From positions 434,001 to 498,000 of the forward strand of contig NZ_CP114904.1 of assembly GCF_027497215.1 (NCBI RefSeq): DNA of 64,000 nt, in the 5' to 3' direction. Below the pieces are notes generated by a model. It made no database searches. It saw only the letters and a program-made list of their open reading frames with translations, and had not been told where the DNA came from. How positions within the stretch are numbered: the first letter of the stretch is position 1; each line of letters starts with the position of its first letter. Position numbers and translations under genes: made by a program. Positions 23,433-36,351 of this stretch are shown in pieces. This DNA is from Micromonospora sp. WMMD812. Its GTDB lineage: Bacteria; Actinomycetota; Actinomycetes; Mycobacteriales; Micromonosporaceae.

Positions 23433-24329
23433 ATGCCAACCGACGAGATCACCGCGGCCGCCGCGGGCACCTGGACGCTGGGCGACCGGACCGTCAACCG
23501 GATGGGCTTCGGCTCGATGCGGATCACCGCCCACCCGGACCGGGAGCGCGCGGTCGCGGTGCTGCGCCGCGCGGTCGAGCTGGGCGTGAACCACATCGAC
23601 ACCGCCGCCTTCTACGTCTCGCCCGGCGGCACCCTGGATGTCGGGGATGGGCCCCCGCGGTTCGCCACCGAGCTGATCCGCGCGGCGTTCGCGCCGTATC
23701 CGGACGACCTGGTGATCGCGACCAAGGTCGGTCCCGGGTACGACCCGGAGGGCGGCTTCACCGAGGCGCTCACCCCGGAGCGGCTGCGCGCCCAGGTCGA
23801 GGAGAACCTGCGCCGGCTCGGCCGGGACCACCTCGACCTGGTCAACCTGAGGGCCTACAAGCGGCCCACGCCGGTTCCGTTGGCGGACCGCTTCGGGGCC
23901 CTGGCCGAACTGCGGGCGGCGGGGCTCATCCGCCACCTCGGGCTCTCCAACATCCGCCCGGAGCACCTCGACGAGGTCCGGGACATCGCGCCGGTGGTCT
24001 GCGTGCAGAACGCCTACGGGGTGGACGCCTACCGGGAGGACGACGCCTTCGTCCGCCTCTGCGGCGAGCGCGGGATCGCGTACGTGCCGTTCTTCGCGCT
24101 GGCCGGCACCCGGCGGGAGGCGGGCGCGTCGGCCGAGGCGAACGAGGCGGTGCTGGCCGTCGCCGACGCCCACGGGGTCACCCCGCACCAGGTGCGGCTG
24201 GCCTGGACCCTGCACCAGGGCCCGCACGTGCTGGCCATCCCCGGCACCGGAAACCCGGCGCACCTGGCGGCCAACGTCGCCGCCGGCGCGGTGCGGCTCA
24301 CCCCGGAGGACCTGGCCCGTCTCGGCTGA
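23433..24329 (+). CDS. Aldo/keto reductase, YdbC-like
   Basis: This 298-residue (beta/alpha)8 oxidoreductase has the aldo/keto reductase catalytic D56 (HIDTAAFY), Y61 and K98 (IATKVG), and the NADPH-binding C-terminal region VLAIPGTGNPAHLAANV near residues 268-284. The position where most family members have a catalytic histidine reads DLVNLR, as in the YdbC subgroup, so a pyridoxal- or small-aldehyde-reductase-like activity is possible. ATG 23433 lies 20 bases after a hairpin; the Shine-Dalgarno motif is weak. The gene stands alone on the plus strand. Confidence 0.88.
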   Translation: MPTDEITAAAAGTWTLGDRTVNRMGFGSMRITAHPDRERAVAVLRRAVELGVNHIDTAAFYVSPGGTLDVGDGPPRFATELIRAAFAPYPDDLVIATKVGPGYDPEGGFTEALTPERLRAQVEENLRRLGRDHLDLVNLRAYKRPTPVPLADRFGALAELRAAGLIRHLGLSNIRPEHLDEVRDIAPVVCVQNAYGVDAYREDDAFVRLCGERGIAYVPFFALAGTRREAGASAEANEAVLAVADAHGVTPHQVRLAWTLHQGPHVLAIPGTGNPAHLAANVAAGAVRLTPEDLARLG

Positions 24330-24367
24330 GCCCGCCGGCCAGGGCCGGCCCGCCCACCCGGCGATCC

Positions 24368-25114
24368 TCAGTCGCGCAGCCAGACCCGCAGCGGCCCGAC
24401 CCGGGCGAAGCCGACCCGTAGCGCCGGATCGAGGTCTGGCCCGGACTCGTAGCCGACCAGCGGCGCCCCGGGTCGGGTCGCGCAGATCCCGGCCCAGATC
24501 TCCGCCACGCCGTCGCCGACGGCGAAGACGTTGGAGACCCCGGTCGCCGGGCCGCTGCGGTGGAGCACGGCGCCGCCGGCGACCGACCCGTCGGGCGCGT
24601 ACCGGGCCAGCACGGTCACCCGGGGGTCGGCCAGCAACTCCGGGCGGAACAGCGCGCCGCCGCCGTGCGCGGCCGCCCAGGCGGCCAACCGGTCCGGGCT
24701 GGTCACCGGAGTCAGCGGCACGGCGCCGGGCCGCTGAGCGGCGGACCGCCCGGTCCCGGGCCGGCGAGCGGCGGGCGCGTCGGCGGCAGGCTCGCCCAGC
24801 GCCGGCGGGTCGGCGGGTGGCCGGTGGATCCAGTCGGCGGCGAAGAGCACGCGGAAGCCGTACGGTGCGAGGTCGAGGTCGGCGAAGCTGTCCTTCACCG
24901 ACGCGCCCGGGCCGTCGTCGATGCGGTTCAGCAGGACGGCGGCGCGGACCCCGGGCCGCAGCGTGACGGCGTCCGGGTACCAGGGCGGCGAGCGGCGCGG
25001 CACCGACCAGGCGTCCGCGTCGGTCCGCCCGGCCAGGCCGTGGCTGGCGCACACGCTGCCGCACCACTGAGCGTTGTCGGCGGCCGCCCGCACCGCCACC
25101 GTCACTCCGGCCAC
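24368..25114 (-). CDS. Hypothetical protein, possible GNAT-like C-terminal half
   Basis: A 248-residue protein of unknown function. It has an N-terminal segment with two cysteines (WCGSVCASHGLAGR), a central Ala/Pro/Arg-rich linker at about residues 105-135, and a C-terminal part with the acetyltransferase-like strands TVLARYAPDGSVAGGAVLHRSG and RVGFARVGPLRVW. The second pattern recalls the last strands of GNAT folds, but no acetyl-CoA loop is obvious. It has GC-rich codon use like its neighbours. No operon partner; it is convergent with the reductase gene. Confidence 0.6.
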   Translation of the reverse strand: MAGVTVAVRAAADNAQWCGSVCASHGLAGRTDADAWSVPRRSPPWYPDAVTLRPGVRAAVLLNRIDDGPGASVKDSFADLDLAPYGFRVLFAADWIHRPPADPPALGEPAADAPAARRPGTGRSAAQRPGAVPLTPVTSPDRLAAWAAAHGGGALFRPELLADPRVTVLARYAPDGSVAGGAVLHRSGPATGVSNVFAVGDGVAEIWAGICATRPGAPLVGYESGPDLDPALRVGFARVGPLRVWLRD

Positions 25115-25221
25115 GGCCCGACCCTACCGAGGTCGCCGGGGTCAGGTCGCTCCCATCCGGCTCGCAGCGGATTGACAGGAAACGGTGCTGCACTGGAGGA
25201 GCACCGAGGAGAGGAGGGGGC

Positions 25222-25557
25222 ATGGGCTGGTTCAACCGGCGGTCACGCGCCGCCCACGGGGCACCGACGAAGCTCGACCGGGAGGCGACCCGGGAGGACC
25301 TCGCCGCGCTGGAGGCGTTCGTCACCAGCCGGCAGGGTGTGGAGTTCTACCTGGAGCCGGAGACCACGGCGACCGACACCACGGTGGTGGCGATCGCCCA
25401 CGACGGCGAATGGATCCGTCGGCGCACCGGCTCGCCGCGGGCGGCGGCCGACATCGCCCGCCGCCGCGCCGTCCCGCTGTACGAGGCCGCCCGCACCGGC
25501 TACCCCGAGCGGATGCGCGCCTGGAACCGGGCCCACCCGGAGCGCCGGATGCGCTGA
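25222..25557 (+). CDS. Conserved small hypothetical protein
   Basis: A 111-residue protein with a basic N-terminus (GWFNRRSR), an acidic helix (REDLAALEAFVTSRQGVEFY) and a C-terminal basic tail ending in HPERRMR. Residues 30-75 form an alternating strand/helix region with the pattern EPETTATDTTVVAIAHDGEW. It has no membrane segment or recognisable domain. ATG 25222 has GAGGAGAGGAGGGGGC upstream, a strong ribosome site, supporting expression. Function unknown. Confidence 0.7.
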   Translation: MGWFNRRSRAAHGAPTKLDREATREDLAALEAFVTSRQGVEFYLEPETTATDTTVVAIAHDGEWIRRRTGSPRAAADIARRRAVPLYEAARTGYPERMRAWNRAHPERRMR

Positions 25558-25621
25558 CCGGTCCCGCGCCCCGCCGGCCGCCGGATGACGCGCGACCCGG
25601 GATGGGCGCCGGCGTGCCGGC

Positions 25622-26347
25622 TCAGGCGCCGTCGATCTCCGCCCGGGCCTGCTCCAGGGTCATCGCGTCGCCGTGGCTCGACACGTACCACCGGTAGTCC
25701 TCGTCGAGCAGCCGGCGGAGCAGCGCGACGTCGAGGCCGTCCGCGGGCTCGCGCAGGTGCGCGGGTGGCGGGTAGTAGCAGTCGCCGAGGAGCATGACGC
25801 CGGAGTCCGGCACCAGCACCACTGTCGAGTCCGGCGCGTGCGCGCCGCCGACGTGCCGCAGCCGTACGCCGACCGGCAGCTCCTCCTCGTCGGTGAAGGT
25901 GCGGGTGGGCGGCAGCACCGCGAAGTCGTCCCAGGAGTCCACCGCGAACGCCCGGGCCCGGAAGCTCGGGGCGAGCCGCGGATTGGCGCGGACCTGCTCG
26001 CGTAGGTAACGGTGGCTCCACGGCCGGGCCGCCTCGGCCCGCAGCAACTCGCCACCCGTGACGTGTCCCACGATCTCCACGCCGGGCCAGGCGCAGGCGC
26101 CCCAGACGTGGTCCCAGTGGTGGTGGGTGTAGACCAGCCAGCGCGGCGGCGGCAGCCCGGCGGCGTCCAGGGCGGCGCGGATCTCGCGGGCGTGCGCCGG
26201 GCTCTGCCCCGCGTCGATCAGCACACTGCCGCGTTCGTCGGCCACGACGGCGACGCCGGCCTGGACGGCCTCCGGGTCCGGATCGCCCGGGCAGAGCCAG
26301 ACGCGACCGGCGAGATGGTGGAACCGCATGGCGATGATGGCCGTCAT
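25622..26347 (-). CDS. Metallo-beta-lactamase-fold hydrolase
   Basis: This protein (241 residues) carries the metal-binding THHHWDHVWG motif at about residues 76-85 (HxHxDH variant), further ligands in GGAHAPDSTVVL near 167 and the terminal SSHGDAM near 224, and the strand LIDAGQSPAHA near 43. This is the glyoxalase-II/lactonase-like fold of Zn hydrolases. The substrate is not evident. ATG 26347 or ATG 26329 could start; neither has ideal ribosome-site spacing. It diverges from the cobalamin riboswitch, about 140 bases away. Confidence 0.85.
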   Translation of the reverse strand: MTAIIAMRFHHLAGRVWLCPGDPDPEAVQAGVAVVADERGSVLIDAGQSPAHAREIRAALDAAGLPPPRWLVYTHHHWDHVWGACAWPGVEIVGHVTGGELLRAEAARPWSHRYLREQVRANPRLAPSFRARAFAVDSWDDFAVLPPTRTFTDEEELPVGVRLRHVGGAHAPDSTVVLVPDSGVMLLGDCYYPPPAHLREPADGLDVALLRRLLDEDYRWYVSSHGDAMTLEQARAEIDGA

Positions 26348-26486
26348 CCTCCCCGTCGATCCGAGCCGGTCGCTCGTGCCGGCCCGATCCTATGCCCGGC
26401 CACCGTCCACACCGGGCGTTCCACTCCGACATCGTCATCAATCGATGGTTTGGGCGACGGTGACCAGCGGGGGCGGCGTTGACCGG

Positions 26487-26690
26487 CGTCGGACGGGTGT
26501 GGCAGCATTCGCGGCCTGACGGCAGTGAAGGAAGCCGGTGCGATTCCGGCGCGGTCCCGCCACTGTCACCGGGGAGCGATCCCCCCTCGTGAGCCACGGC
26601 CGTGCGTGCGCGGTTGGAAGGCCGGGGGTGAGCGTCGATCCGGGAGCCAGGATACTTCGGCCGTCGGGACGTACCCCAGGGCGTGGACAC
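26487..26690 (+). promoter_or_regulatory. Cobalamin (B12) riboswitch
   Basis: The leader contains the two hallmark elements of the cobalamin aptamer: the core segment at 26531-26566 (GAAGCCGGTGCGATTCCGGC, then GCGGTCCCGCCACTGT) and the B12 box AGCCAGGATA at 26645-26654, with paired arms between. The outer limits are estimated. It lies upstream of cobN on the same strand, so binding of adenosylcobalamin would lower expression of the corrin operon. Likely expression platforms are the GAGGAGGA ribosome site at 26693-26700 and the hairpin at 26831-26849. Confidence 0.92.
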
Positions 26691-26704
26691 CCGAGGAGGA
26701 CCCG

Positions 26705-26806
26705 ATGACGCACCGCGTCCGCAGCGCCGCCGGCGATCGCCGTGACCGGCCCGCATTCACCTCCGGCGGAGACGTCGGCCTCGCATCCGGCCGCGCCGGC
26801 CACTGA
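26705..26806 (+). CDS. Short leader ORF between the B12 riboswitch and cobN
   Basis: A 33-codon frame (start MTHRVRSAAGDRRDRPA) sits 4 bases after a strong GAGGAGGA site directly 3' of the aptamer. It ends 139 bases before cobN and is not in its frame. It may be a leader peptide whose translation is gated by the riboswitch, or a chance frame. CACCTCC at 26758-26764 inside it could base-pair with its own ribosome site. I recognise no homologue. Confidence 0.35.
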   Translation: MTHRVRSAAGDRRDRPAFTSGGDVGLASGRAGH

Positions 26807-26830
26807 CGTACGCCCCGCGCCGCCCGTCGG

Positions 26831-26849
26831 CGTCGGCCCGTGGCCGACG
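26831..26849 (+). terminator. Hairpin between riboswitch and cobN, possible attenuator
   Basis: CGTCGGCC pairs with GGCCGACG around the 3-base loop CGT. It lies about 96 bases before the cobN start. No T tract follows, so it is either a weak terminator or another secondary structure. Confidence 0.35.
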
Positions 26850-26945
26850 ACCCCGCCGGCGGCCCGACGCGGTCGCTGACCCCGCGCCCACCCGCCCGCC
26901 CGGCCGCCCACGCGGCGATCCGGGCGTCACTCTCCGGAGCTGTCC

Positions 26946-30610
<3,665 letters not shown>

Positions 30611-30614
<4 letters not shown>

Positions 30615-32740
30615 CCACGTTTCCGTTCAGCGCGGTGCTCGGCATGGACGACATGCGTCTCGCCCTGCTGCTCAACGCGGTCAGCCCGGCCATCGGCGGG
30701 GTCCTGGTCCGGGGCGAGAAGGGCACCGCGAAGTCCACCGCGGTGCGGGCCCTGGCCGCCCTGCTGCCCCCGGTCGACCACGTGACCGGCTGCCGCTTCG
30801 CGTGCGACCCGGCCGCACCCGACCCGGGCTGCCCGGACGGCCCGCACCCGACCGGCGTCGGCACCGAACGGCGCCCGGCCCGGCTGGTCGAGCTGCCGGT
30901 CGGCGCCGCCGAGGACCGGGTGGTCGGCTCGCTGGACCTGGAGAAGGCCCTCGCCGCCGGGGTACGCGCCTTCGAGCCGGGCCTGCTCGCCGCCGCCCAC
31001 CGCGGGGTGCTCTACGTCGACGAGGTCAACCTGCTCCACGACCACCTGGTGGACCTGCTGCTCGACGCGGCCGCCATGGGCCGCAGCCACGTCGAGCGGG
31101 AGGGCGTGTCGGTCAGCCACGCGTCCCGCTTCCTGCTGGTCGGCACGATGAACCCGGAGGAGGGGGAGCTGCGCCCGCAGCTGCTCGACCGGTTCGGGCT
31201 CACCGTCGAGGTGGGAGCCAGCCGGGACCCGGCCGTCCGGGTGGAGGTGGTCCGTCGCCGGCTCGCCGCCGACGCGGACCCGGCCGGCTTCGCCACCCGC
31301 TGGGCCGACGCCGACGCCGAGATCGCCCGGCGCGTCGCCGCCGCGCGCGACCGGCTCGACCGGGTGCTGCTGCCGGACGCCGCGCTGCGGCAGATCGCCG
31401 AGGTCTGCGCCGCGTTCGACGTGGACGGTATGCGCGCCGACATCGTCACCGCCCGCACGGCGATCGCCCACGCCGCCTGGCACGACCGCGACCGGGTCAC
31501 CGTGGACGACGTCCGGGTGGCCGCGCGGCTGGCCCTGCCGCATCGGCGCCGCCGCGACCCGTTCGACACGCCGGGGCTGGACGAGAAGCGGCTCGACGAG
31601 GCCCTGGACCGGGCCGGCGGCGACGATCCGGACGACGACCCACCCGGCGGCCCGTCGGGCGGTCCGCCCGACGACCCGGACGGCGGCCCGCAGCACCCGT
31701 CGGGTGGCCCGGGCGTGGACGGCCCGGACCCCGCCGACGGCGAACGAGGCTCGGACGGCCGGAATCGGGCCGCGGCCGGACGGGACGCCGACGACCGGGG
31801 TCGTTCCGACGCCGACCCGGCCGGCAGCCCGTCCGCCGGGGTAACCCCGGTGGCCGCACCGCGGGCCGGCCTGCGGGCCCGGCTGCTCACCGCGCCCGGC
31901 GTCGGCGACGGGGTACCCGGCCGGCGGTCCCGGGCCCGCACCGGCCGGGGCCGCACCAGCGGGGCGCGGGTTCCGAGCGGCGGGCGGGCCGGCGCGCTGC
32001 ACCTGCCCGCCACCGTCCGCGCCGCCGCTCCGCACCAGGTGGCCCGCGGCCGCAATGCCGGCCCGCTGCGGCTGCGCCCGGCCGACGTGCGCGAGGCGAT
32101 CCGCGAGGGGCGTGAGGGAAACTTGGTGCTCTTCCTGGTTGACGCGAGCGGGTCGATGAGCGCCCGCCAGCGGATGGCCGACGTCAAGGGCGCCGCGCTC
32201 GCCCTGCTCACCGACGCGTACCAGCGGCGGGACAAGGTGGCCGTGGTCGCCTTCCGGGGCGCCGGAGCGCAGACCTTGCTGCCGGCCACCTCGTCGGTGC
32301 TCGCCGCGTCGGCCCGGCTCGCCGAGCTGCCCACCGGCGGGCGTACACCGCTCGCCGAGGGCCTGCTCGCCGCCGTCGAGCTGCTGCGGGTGGAGCGGCT
32401 CCGCGACCCGCGCCGCCGCCCCCTGGTGCTGGTGCTCACCGACGGGCGGGCCACCGCCGGCGACCGTCCGCTGGAGCGGGCCGCCCACGCGGCCACCGTG
32501 CTCGCCGCCACCGGCGCCCCGTGCGTCGTCGTCGACTGCGAGTCCGGCCCGGTCCGCCTCCACCTGGCCGCCCGCCTGGCCGCGACCCTGAACGCCCCCC
32601 TCCACCCCCTCACCGCACTCACCCACCTCTCGCGATCGGGCACCCTCCGCTCCGGCGGACCGGACGAAGCCGGGCACGGAAGGGGCACAAACCGCACGAT
32701 CGCGAACGCCGAGGCCCAGCCGCGAAGGAGCGCCGCCTGA
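30611..32740 (+). CDS. ChlI/ChlD-fused AAA+ and VWA chelatase subunit
   Basis: The 709-residue protein combines an AAA+ ATPase module (residues 1-330, Walker [10 protein letters not shown] near 36-44, Walker [10 protein letters not shown] near 133, sensor region [20 protein letters not shown]), a long acidic and then Pro/Gly/Asp/Arg-rich linker (about 335-490), and a von Willebrand A domain with the metal site DASGS near 511-515. This is the BchI plus BchD fusion that supports CobN-type chelatases in actinobacteria, replacing CobS and CobT. It is translationally coupled to cobN and cobO. The partner assignment is from gene order and family knowledge. Confidence 0.92.
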
Positions 32741-33351
32741 TGCCGCAGGGGAAGCCGACCCACGTTCCCGCCGACGGACTCACCACCCGGCAGCGGCGCC
32801 ACCGTCCGCTGCTGCTCGTCCACACCGGACAGATGAAGGGGAAGTCGACCGCCGCGTTCGGGCTCGCGCTGCGCGCCTGGACCGCCGGCCTGCCCATCGG
32901 GGTGTTCCAGTTCGTGAAGAGCGCCAAGTGGCGGGTGGGGGAGGAGAACGCCTTCCGTGCGCTCGGCGAGGTGCACGAGCGCACCGGACAGGGCGCCCCG
33001 GTGGCCTGGCACAAGATGGGCGAAGGCTGGTCCTGGATCCAGCGCGGCGGCGAGGCCGACCACGCCGCGGACGCCCTGGAGGGCTGGCGACAGATCCAGC
33101 GGGACCTGGCCGCGCAGCGGTACGGGCTCTACGTGCTCGACGAGTTCACCTACCCGATGAAGTGGGGCTGGGTGGACGTGGACGAGGTGGTCGACACCCT
33201 CGCCGCCCGGCCGGGCTTCCAGCACGTCGTCATCACCGGCCGGGACGCCGACCGGCGCCTGGTCGAGGCCGCCGACCTGGTCGCCGAGCTGACCAAGGTC
33301 AAGCACCCGATGGACGCCGGCCAGAAGGGCCAGAAGGGCATCGAGTGGTGA
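32740..33351 (+). CDS. cobO: Corrinoid adenosyltransferase CobO
   Basis: A 203-residue CobO/CobA-type enzyme that transfers the adenosyl group from ATP to the cobalt of cob(I)yrinic acid a,c-diamide and related corrinoids. The P-loop reads HTGQMKGKSTAAFG near residues 27-40, the corrinoid-site segments VFQFVKSAKWRVGEENAF and LDEFTYPMKWGWVD are family specific, and the C-terminus KHPMDAGQKGQKGIEW is diagnostic. The start overlaps the chelatase stop as TGATG, with GAAGGAG upstream. The long in-frame extension back to 32521 lies inside the previous gene and is rejected. Confidence 0.95.
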   Translation: MPQGKPTHVPADGLTTRQRRHRPLLLVHTGQMKGKSTAAFGLALRAWTAGLPIGVFQFVKSAKWRVGEENAFRALGEVHERTGQGAPVAWHKMGEGWSWIQRGGEADHAADALEGWRQIQRDLAAQRYGLYVLDEFTYPMKWGWVDVDEVVDTLAARPGFQHVVITGRDADRRLVEAADLVAELTKVKHPMDAGQKGQKGIEW

Positions 33352-34751
33352 GCCCGCGATCCGACGAGGCCGCGACGCCGGGTCCGACACCGGGCCCGGC
33401 GGCGCCGTGGGCGCTGCCCCGGGTGGTGGTCGCCGCCCCGGCGAGCGGGCACGGCAAGACCACGATCGCCACCGGCCTGCTCGCCGCGCTGCGCCGGCGG
33501 GGCCTGACGGTCAGCCCGCACAAGGTCGGCCCCGACTACATCGACCCCGGCTACCACGCCCTCGCCGCCGGCCGGCCCGGCCGAAACCTCGACCCCTGGC
33601 TGGTCGGCGAGGAGCGGATCGCGCCGCTGCTGCGGCACGGCGCGAGCGCGCCCACACCGGCCGACATCGCCGTCGTCGAGGGCGTGATGGGCCTGCACGA
33701 CGGCGCGGTCGGCCGGCGCGGTCACGCCTCCACCGCGCACGTCGCCCGGCTCGTCGAGGCCCCGGTGCTGCTGGTGCTGGACACCACCGCCCAGGGCCGG
33801 TCGGCCGCCGCGCTGGCACTCGGCATGGCCGCCTTCGACCCCCGGGTGCGCCTCGGCGGGGTCATCCTCAACCGGGTCGGCTCGCCCCGGCACGAGACGC
33901 TGCTGCGCGACGCGCTCGCCGAGGTGGACGTACCGGTGCTCGGGGCGGTCACCCGGACGGCCGAGGTCGCCGCGCCCTCGCGACACCTCGGGCTGGTGCC
34001 GGTCGCCGAGCGGGCGCCGGAGTCCGTCGCCGTGGTGCGCGCCCTCGCGGACCTCGTCGAGTCCACCGTGGACCTCGACGCGGTGCTCGACCTGGCCCGT
34101 ACCGCCCCGTCGCTGACCGCGCCGGCCTGGGACCCGGTCGCCGCCGTCGGCGGCCCGGCGGGCGCCGGCCGCCCGGTCGTGGCGCTCGCCGGCGGCGCGG
34201 CCTTCACCTTCTCGTACGCGGAGACCGCCGAACTGCTCACCGCGGCGGGCGCGACCGTCGCCAGCGTCGACCCGCTGCGCGACTCCGCGCTGCCCGCCGG
34301 CACCCGCGCGGTGGTGATCGGCGGTGGCTTCCCCGAGGCGTACGCGGACCAGCTCGCCGCCAACACCGCGCTCCGCGCCGAGCTGGCCGACTTCGCCGGC
34401 CCGGTGGTCGCCGAGTGCGCCGGCCTGCTCTACCTCGGCCGCGCCCTGGACGGGGTGCCGATGTGCGGACGGCTCGACCTCACCGCCCGGATGACGGGCA
34501 GGCTCACCCTCGGCTACCGCGATGCCGTCGTCGCCAGCGACTCCCCGCTGCACCGGGCCGGCGAGCCGGTACGCGGGCACGAGTTTCACCGCACGGTCAC
34601 CGACCCGGGGCACGGCGACGCCCCGGCGTGGCGCTGGGACGGCCAGAACCGCGGCTTCGTCGCCGGCCGGGTGCACGCCTCCTACCTGCACACCCACTGG
34701 GCCGGCCACCCCGAGGCCGCCCGCCGCCTGGTCGAGGCGGCGGCCTCGTGA
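33348..34751 (+). CDS. cobB: Cobyrinate a,c-diamide synthase CobB
   Basis: The 467-residue protein is the glutamine-dependent CobB/CbiA amidotransferase that converts (hydrogeno)cobyrinic acid into its a,c-diamide. It has a dethiobiotin-synthetase-like N-terminal half with P-loop ASGHGKTTIATG near 32-43, KVGPDYIDPGYH and EGVMGLHDG motifs, and a C-terminal class I glutamine amidotransferase half with the active cysteine in VAECAGLLYLG near 362 and a histidine near the end (VRGHEFHRTV, HASYLHTHWAGHP). GTG 33348 overlaps the cobO stop. The N-terminus has a Pro-rich tail of about 20 residues. Confidence 0.95.
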   Translation: MSPRSDEAATPGPTPGPAAPWALPRVVVAAPASGHGKTTIATGLLAALRRRGLTVSPHKVGPDYIDPGYHALAAGRPGRNLDPWLVGEERIAPLLRHGASAPTPADIAVVEGVMGLHDGAVGRRGHASTAHVARLVEAPVLLVLDTTAQGRSAAALALGMAAFDPRVRLGGVILNRVGSPRHETLLRDALAEVDVPVLGAVTRTAEVAAPSRHLGLVPVAERAPESVAVVRALADLVESTVDLDAVLDLARTAPSLTAPAWDPVAAVGGPAGAGRPVVALAGGAAFTFSYAETAELLTAAGATVASVDPLRDSALPAGTRAVVIGGGFPEAYADQLAANTALRAELADFAGPVVAECAGLLYLGRALDGVPMCGRLDLTARMTGRLTLGYRDAVVASDSPLHRAGEPVRGHEFHRTVTDPGHGDAPAWRWDGQNRGFVAGRVHASYLHTHWAGHPEAARRLVEAAAS

Positions 34752-35512
34752 GCGCGTCGGACGGCGTGTCCACGCTGACCGGGGTGGGCGTCGGTCCGGG
34801 TGACCCGGAGCTGCTCACCGTCAAGGCGGTCCGGGTGCTGCGCGAGGCCGACGTGGTGTTCGTACCCGTGCTGGACCGGCTCGCCGCGGAGCGCGACGCG
34901 CCGCCCGGCCGGGCCGAGACCACCGTGCTCGCGCACGTGGCCGCGGCCCGACTGCGCCGGCTGCCGTTCGCCCTCGACGACCGGGGCGGGGTGACCGCCC
35001 GCCGGGAACGCGCCTGGAACCAGGCGGCCCGGACGGTCGTCGCCGCGATGGACGGCGGCGCCCGCGCGGTCGCCTTCGCCACCATCGGTGACCCCAACGT
35101 CTACTCCACCTTCGGCTACCTCGCCCAGGGCGTCCGGGCGCTGCGCCCGACGGTCGAGGTGCGCACCGTGCCCGGTGTCACCGCCATGCAGGACCTCGCG
35201 GCGCGCAGCGGCGTGCCGCTCTGCGAGGGACGCGAGCCGCTGACCCTGCTGCCGGCCACCGCCGGGCTGGCGCTGTTCGAGGACGCCCTGGCCGGCCCGG
35301 GGACCGTGGTCGCCTACAAGGGCTGGCGCCGCCACCCCGAGCTGGTCGCCGCGCTGCGTCGGCGCGACCGCCTCGACGACGCGGTGCTCGGCCGCGGCCT
35401 CGGACTGCCCGGCGAACGGATCGGCCCGGCCACCGAGCCCGACGACGACCTGCCGTACCTGTCGACGCTGCTGGTCCCGGCCCGCCGGGACCGCCGGGGA
35501 GGAAAGCTGTGA
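34748..35512 (+). CDS. cobI: Precorrin-2 C20-methyltransferase CobI
   Basis: The 254-residue protein is a SAM-dependent tetrapyrrole methylase of the CobI/CbiL type, adding the C20 methyl to (cobalt-)precorrin-2. The N-terminal LTGVGVGPGDPELLTVKAVRVL motif, the TIGDPNVYSTFGYL segment near 115-128 and VRTVPGVTAMQDLAARSGVPLCEGREPLTL near 138-167 are characteristic. GTG 34748 overlaps the cobB stop as GTGA. Length is typical. Confidence 0.95.
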   Translation: MSASDGVSTLTGVGVGPGDPELLTVKAVRVLREADVVFVPVLDRLAAERDAPPGRAETTVLAHVAAARLRRLPFALDDRGGVTARRERAWNQAARTVVAAMDGGARAVAFATIGDPNVYSTFGYLAQGVRALRPTVEVRTVPGVTAMQDLAARSGVPLCEGREPLTLLPATAGLALFEDALAGPGTVVAYKGWRRHPELVAALRRRDRLDDAVLGRGLGLPGERIGPATEPDDDLPYLSTLLVPARRDRRGGKL

Positions 35513-36351
35513 CCACCGACCACACTCCGGCGACGACGGGCACCGTGTGGTTCGTCGGCGCCGGCCCGGGTGCCGCGGACCTGCTGACCCTGCGCGCCGC
35601 CCGCGTGATCGGCGCCGCCGACATCGTGATCTGGGCGGCCAGCCTGGTCCACGCCGACGTGCTCCAGCACGCCCGGCCCGACGCCGAGATCGTCGACTCC
35701 GCGCGACTGCCGATCGAGGGCGTGCTGCCGCTCTACGAACGCGCCGCCGCCGAGGGGCTCACCGTGGCACGGATCCACTCCGGCGACCCGGCGCTGTGGG
35801 GCGCGGTGCAGGAACAACTCGACCTGTGCCGGGCGCTCGGCCTGGCGGTGGAGATCGTGCCCGGGGTGTCGTCGTTCACCGCGGTCGCGGCGATCGTCGG
35901 GCGGGAACTGACCATCCCCGAGGTCGCCCAGTCGGTCATCCTCACCCGCCTCGAAGGCGGCAAGACCCCGATGCCGCCGGGCGAGCGGGTACGCGAGTTC
36001 GCCCGGCACGGCACCACCATGGCGCTCTTCCTCTCCGCCGCCCGCTCCGGGCAGGTGCAGGCCGAGCTGCTGGCCGGCGGGTATCCGGCGGACACCCCGG
36101 CCGTGGTGGCGTACCAGGCGACCTGGCCCGACGAGCTGGTGGTGCGCTGCACGGTCGGCACCCTCGCCGCGAGGGTGAAGGAGCACCGGCTCTGGAAGCA
36201 CACGCTCTTCCTGGTCGGCCCGGCGCTCGCCGCCACCGGCACCCGCTCACACCTGTACCACCCCGGGCACTTCCACACGTTCCGCCGGGCCGAACCCGCC
36301 GCCCGGGCCGAGCTCCGCCAGGCGCGGCGGGCCGGCGGCGATCCGGCATGA
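35509..36351 (+). CDS. cobM: Precorrin-4 C11-methyltransferase CobM
   Basis: This 280-residue protein is a CobM/CbiF methylase. It carries the N-terminal VWFVGAGPGAADLLTLRAARVI motif, the IWAASLVHADVLQHARPDAEI block, HSGDPALWGAVQEQ near 88-102, and EIVPGVSSFTAVAAIVGRELTIPEVAQS near 111-140, all diagnostic. It methylates C11 of the corrin precursor. The C-terminal 25 residues are Arg/Ala-rich and may be accessory. GTG 35509 overlaps the previous stop. Confidence 0.95.
   Translation: MTTDHTPATTGTVWFVGAGPGAADLLTLRAARVIGAADIVIWAASLVHADVLQHARPDAEIVDSARLPIEGVLPLYERAAAEGLTVARIHSGDPALWGAVQEQLDLCRALGLAVEIVPGVSSFTAVAAIVGRELTIPEVAQSVILTRLEGGKTPMPPGERVREFARHGTTMALFLSAARSGQVQAELLAGGYPADTPAVVAYQATWPDELVVRCTVGTLAARVKEHRLWKHTLFLVGPALAATGTRSHLYHPGHFHTFRRAEPAARAELRQARRAGGDPA

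Noticed and set aside
26525..26704. Plus-strand frame through the riboswitch core
   Set aside because: It covers the conserved aptamer; no ribosome site and no protein pattern.
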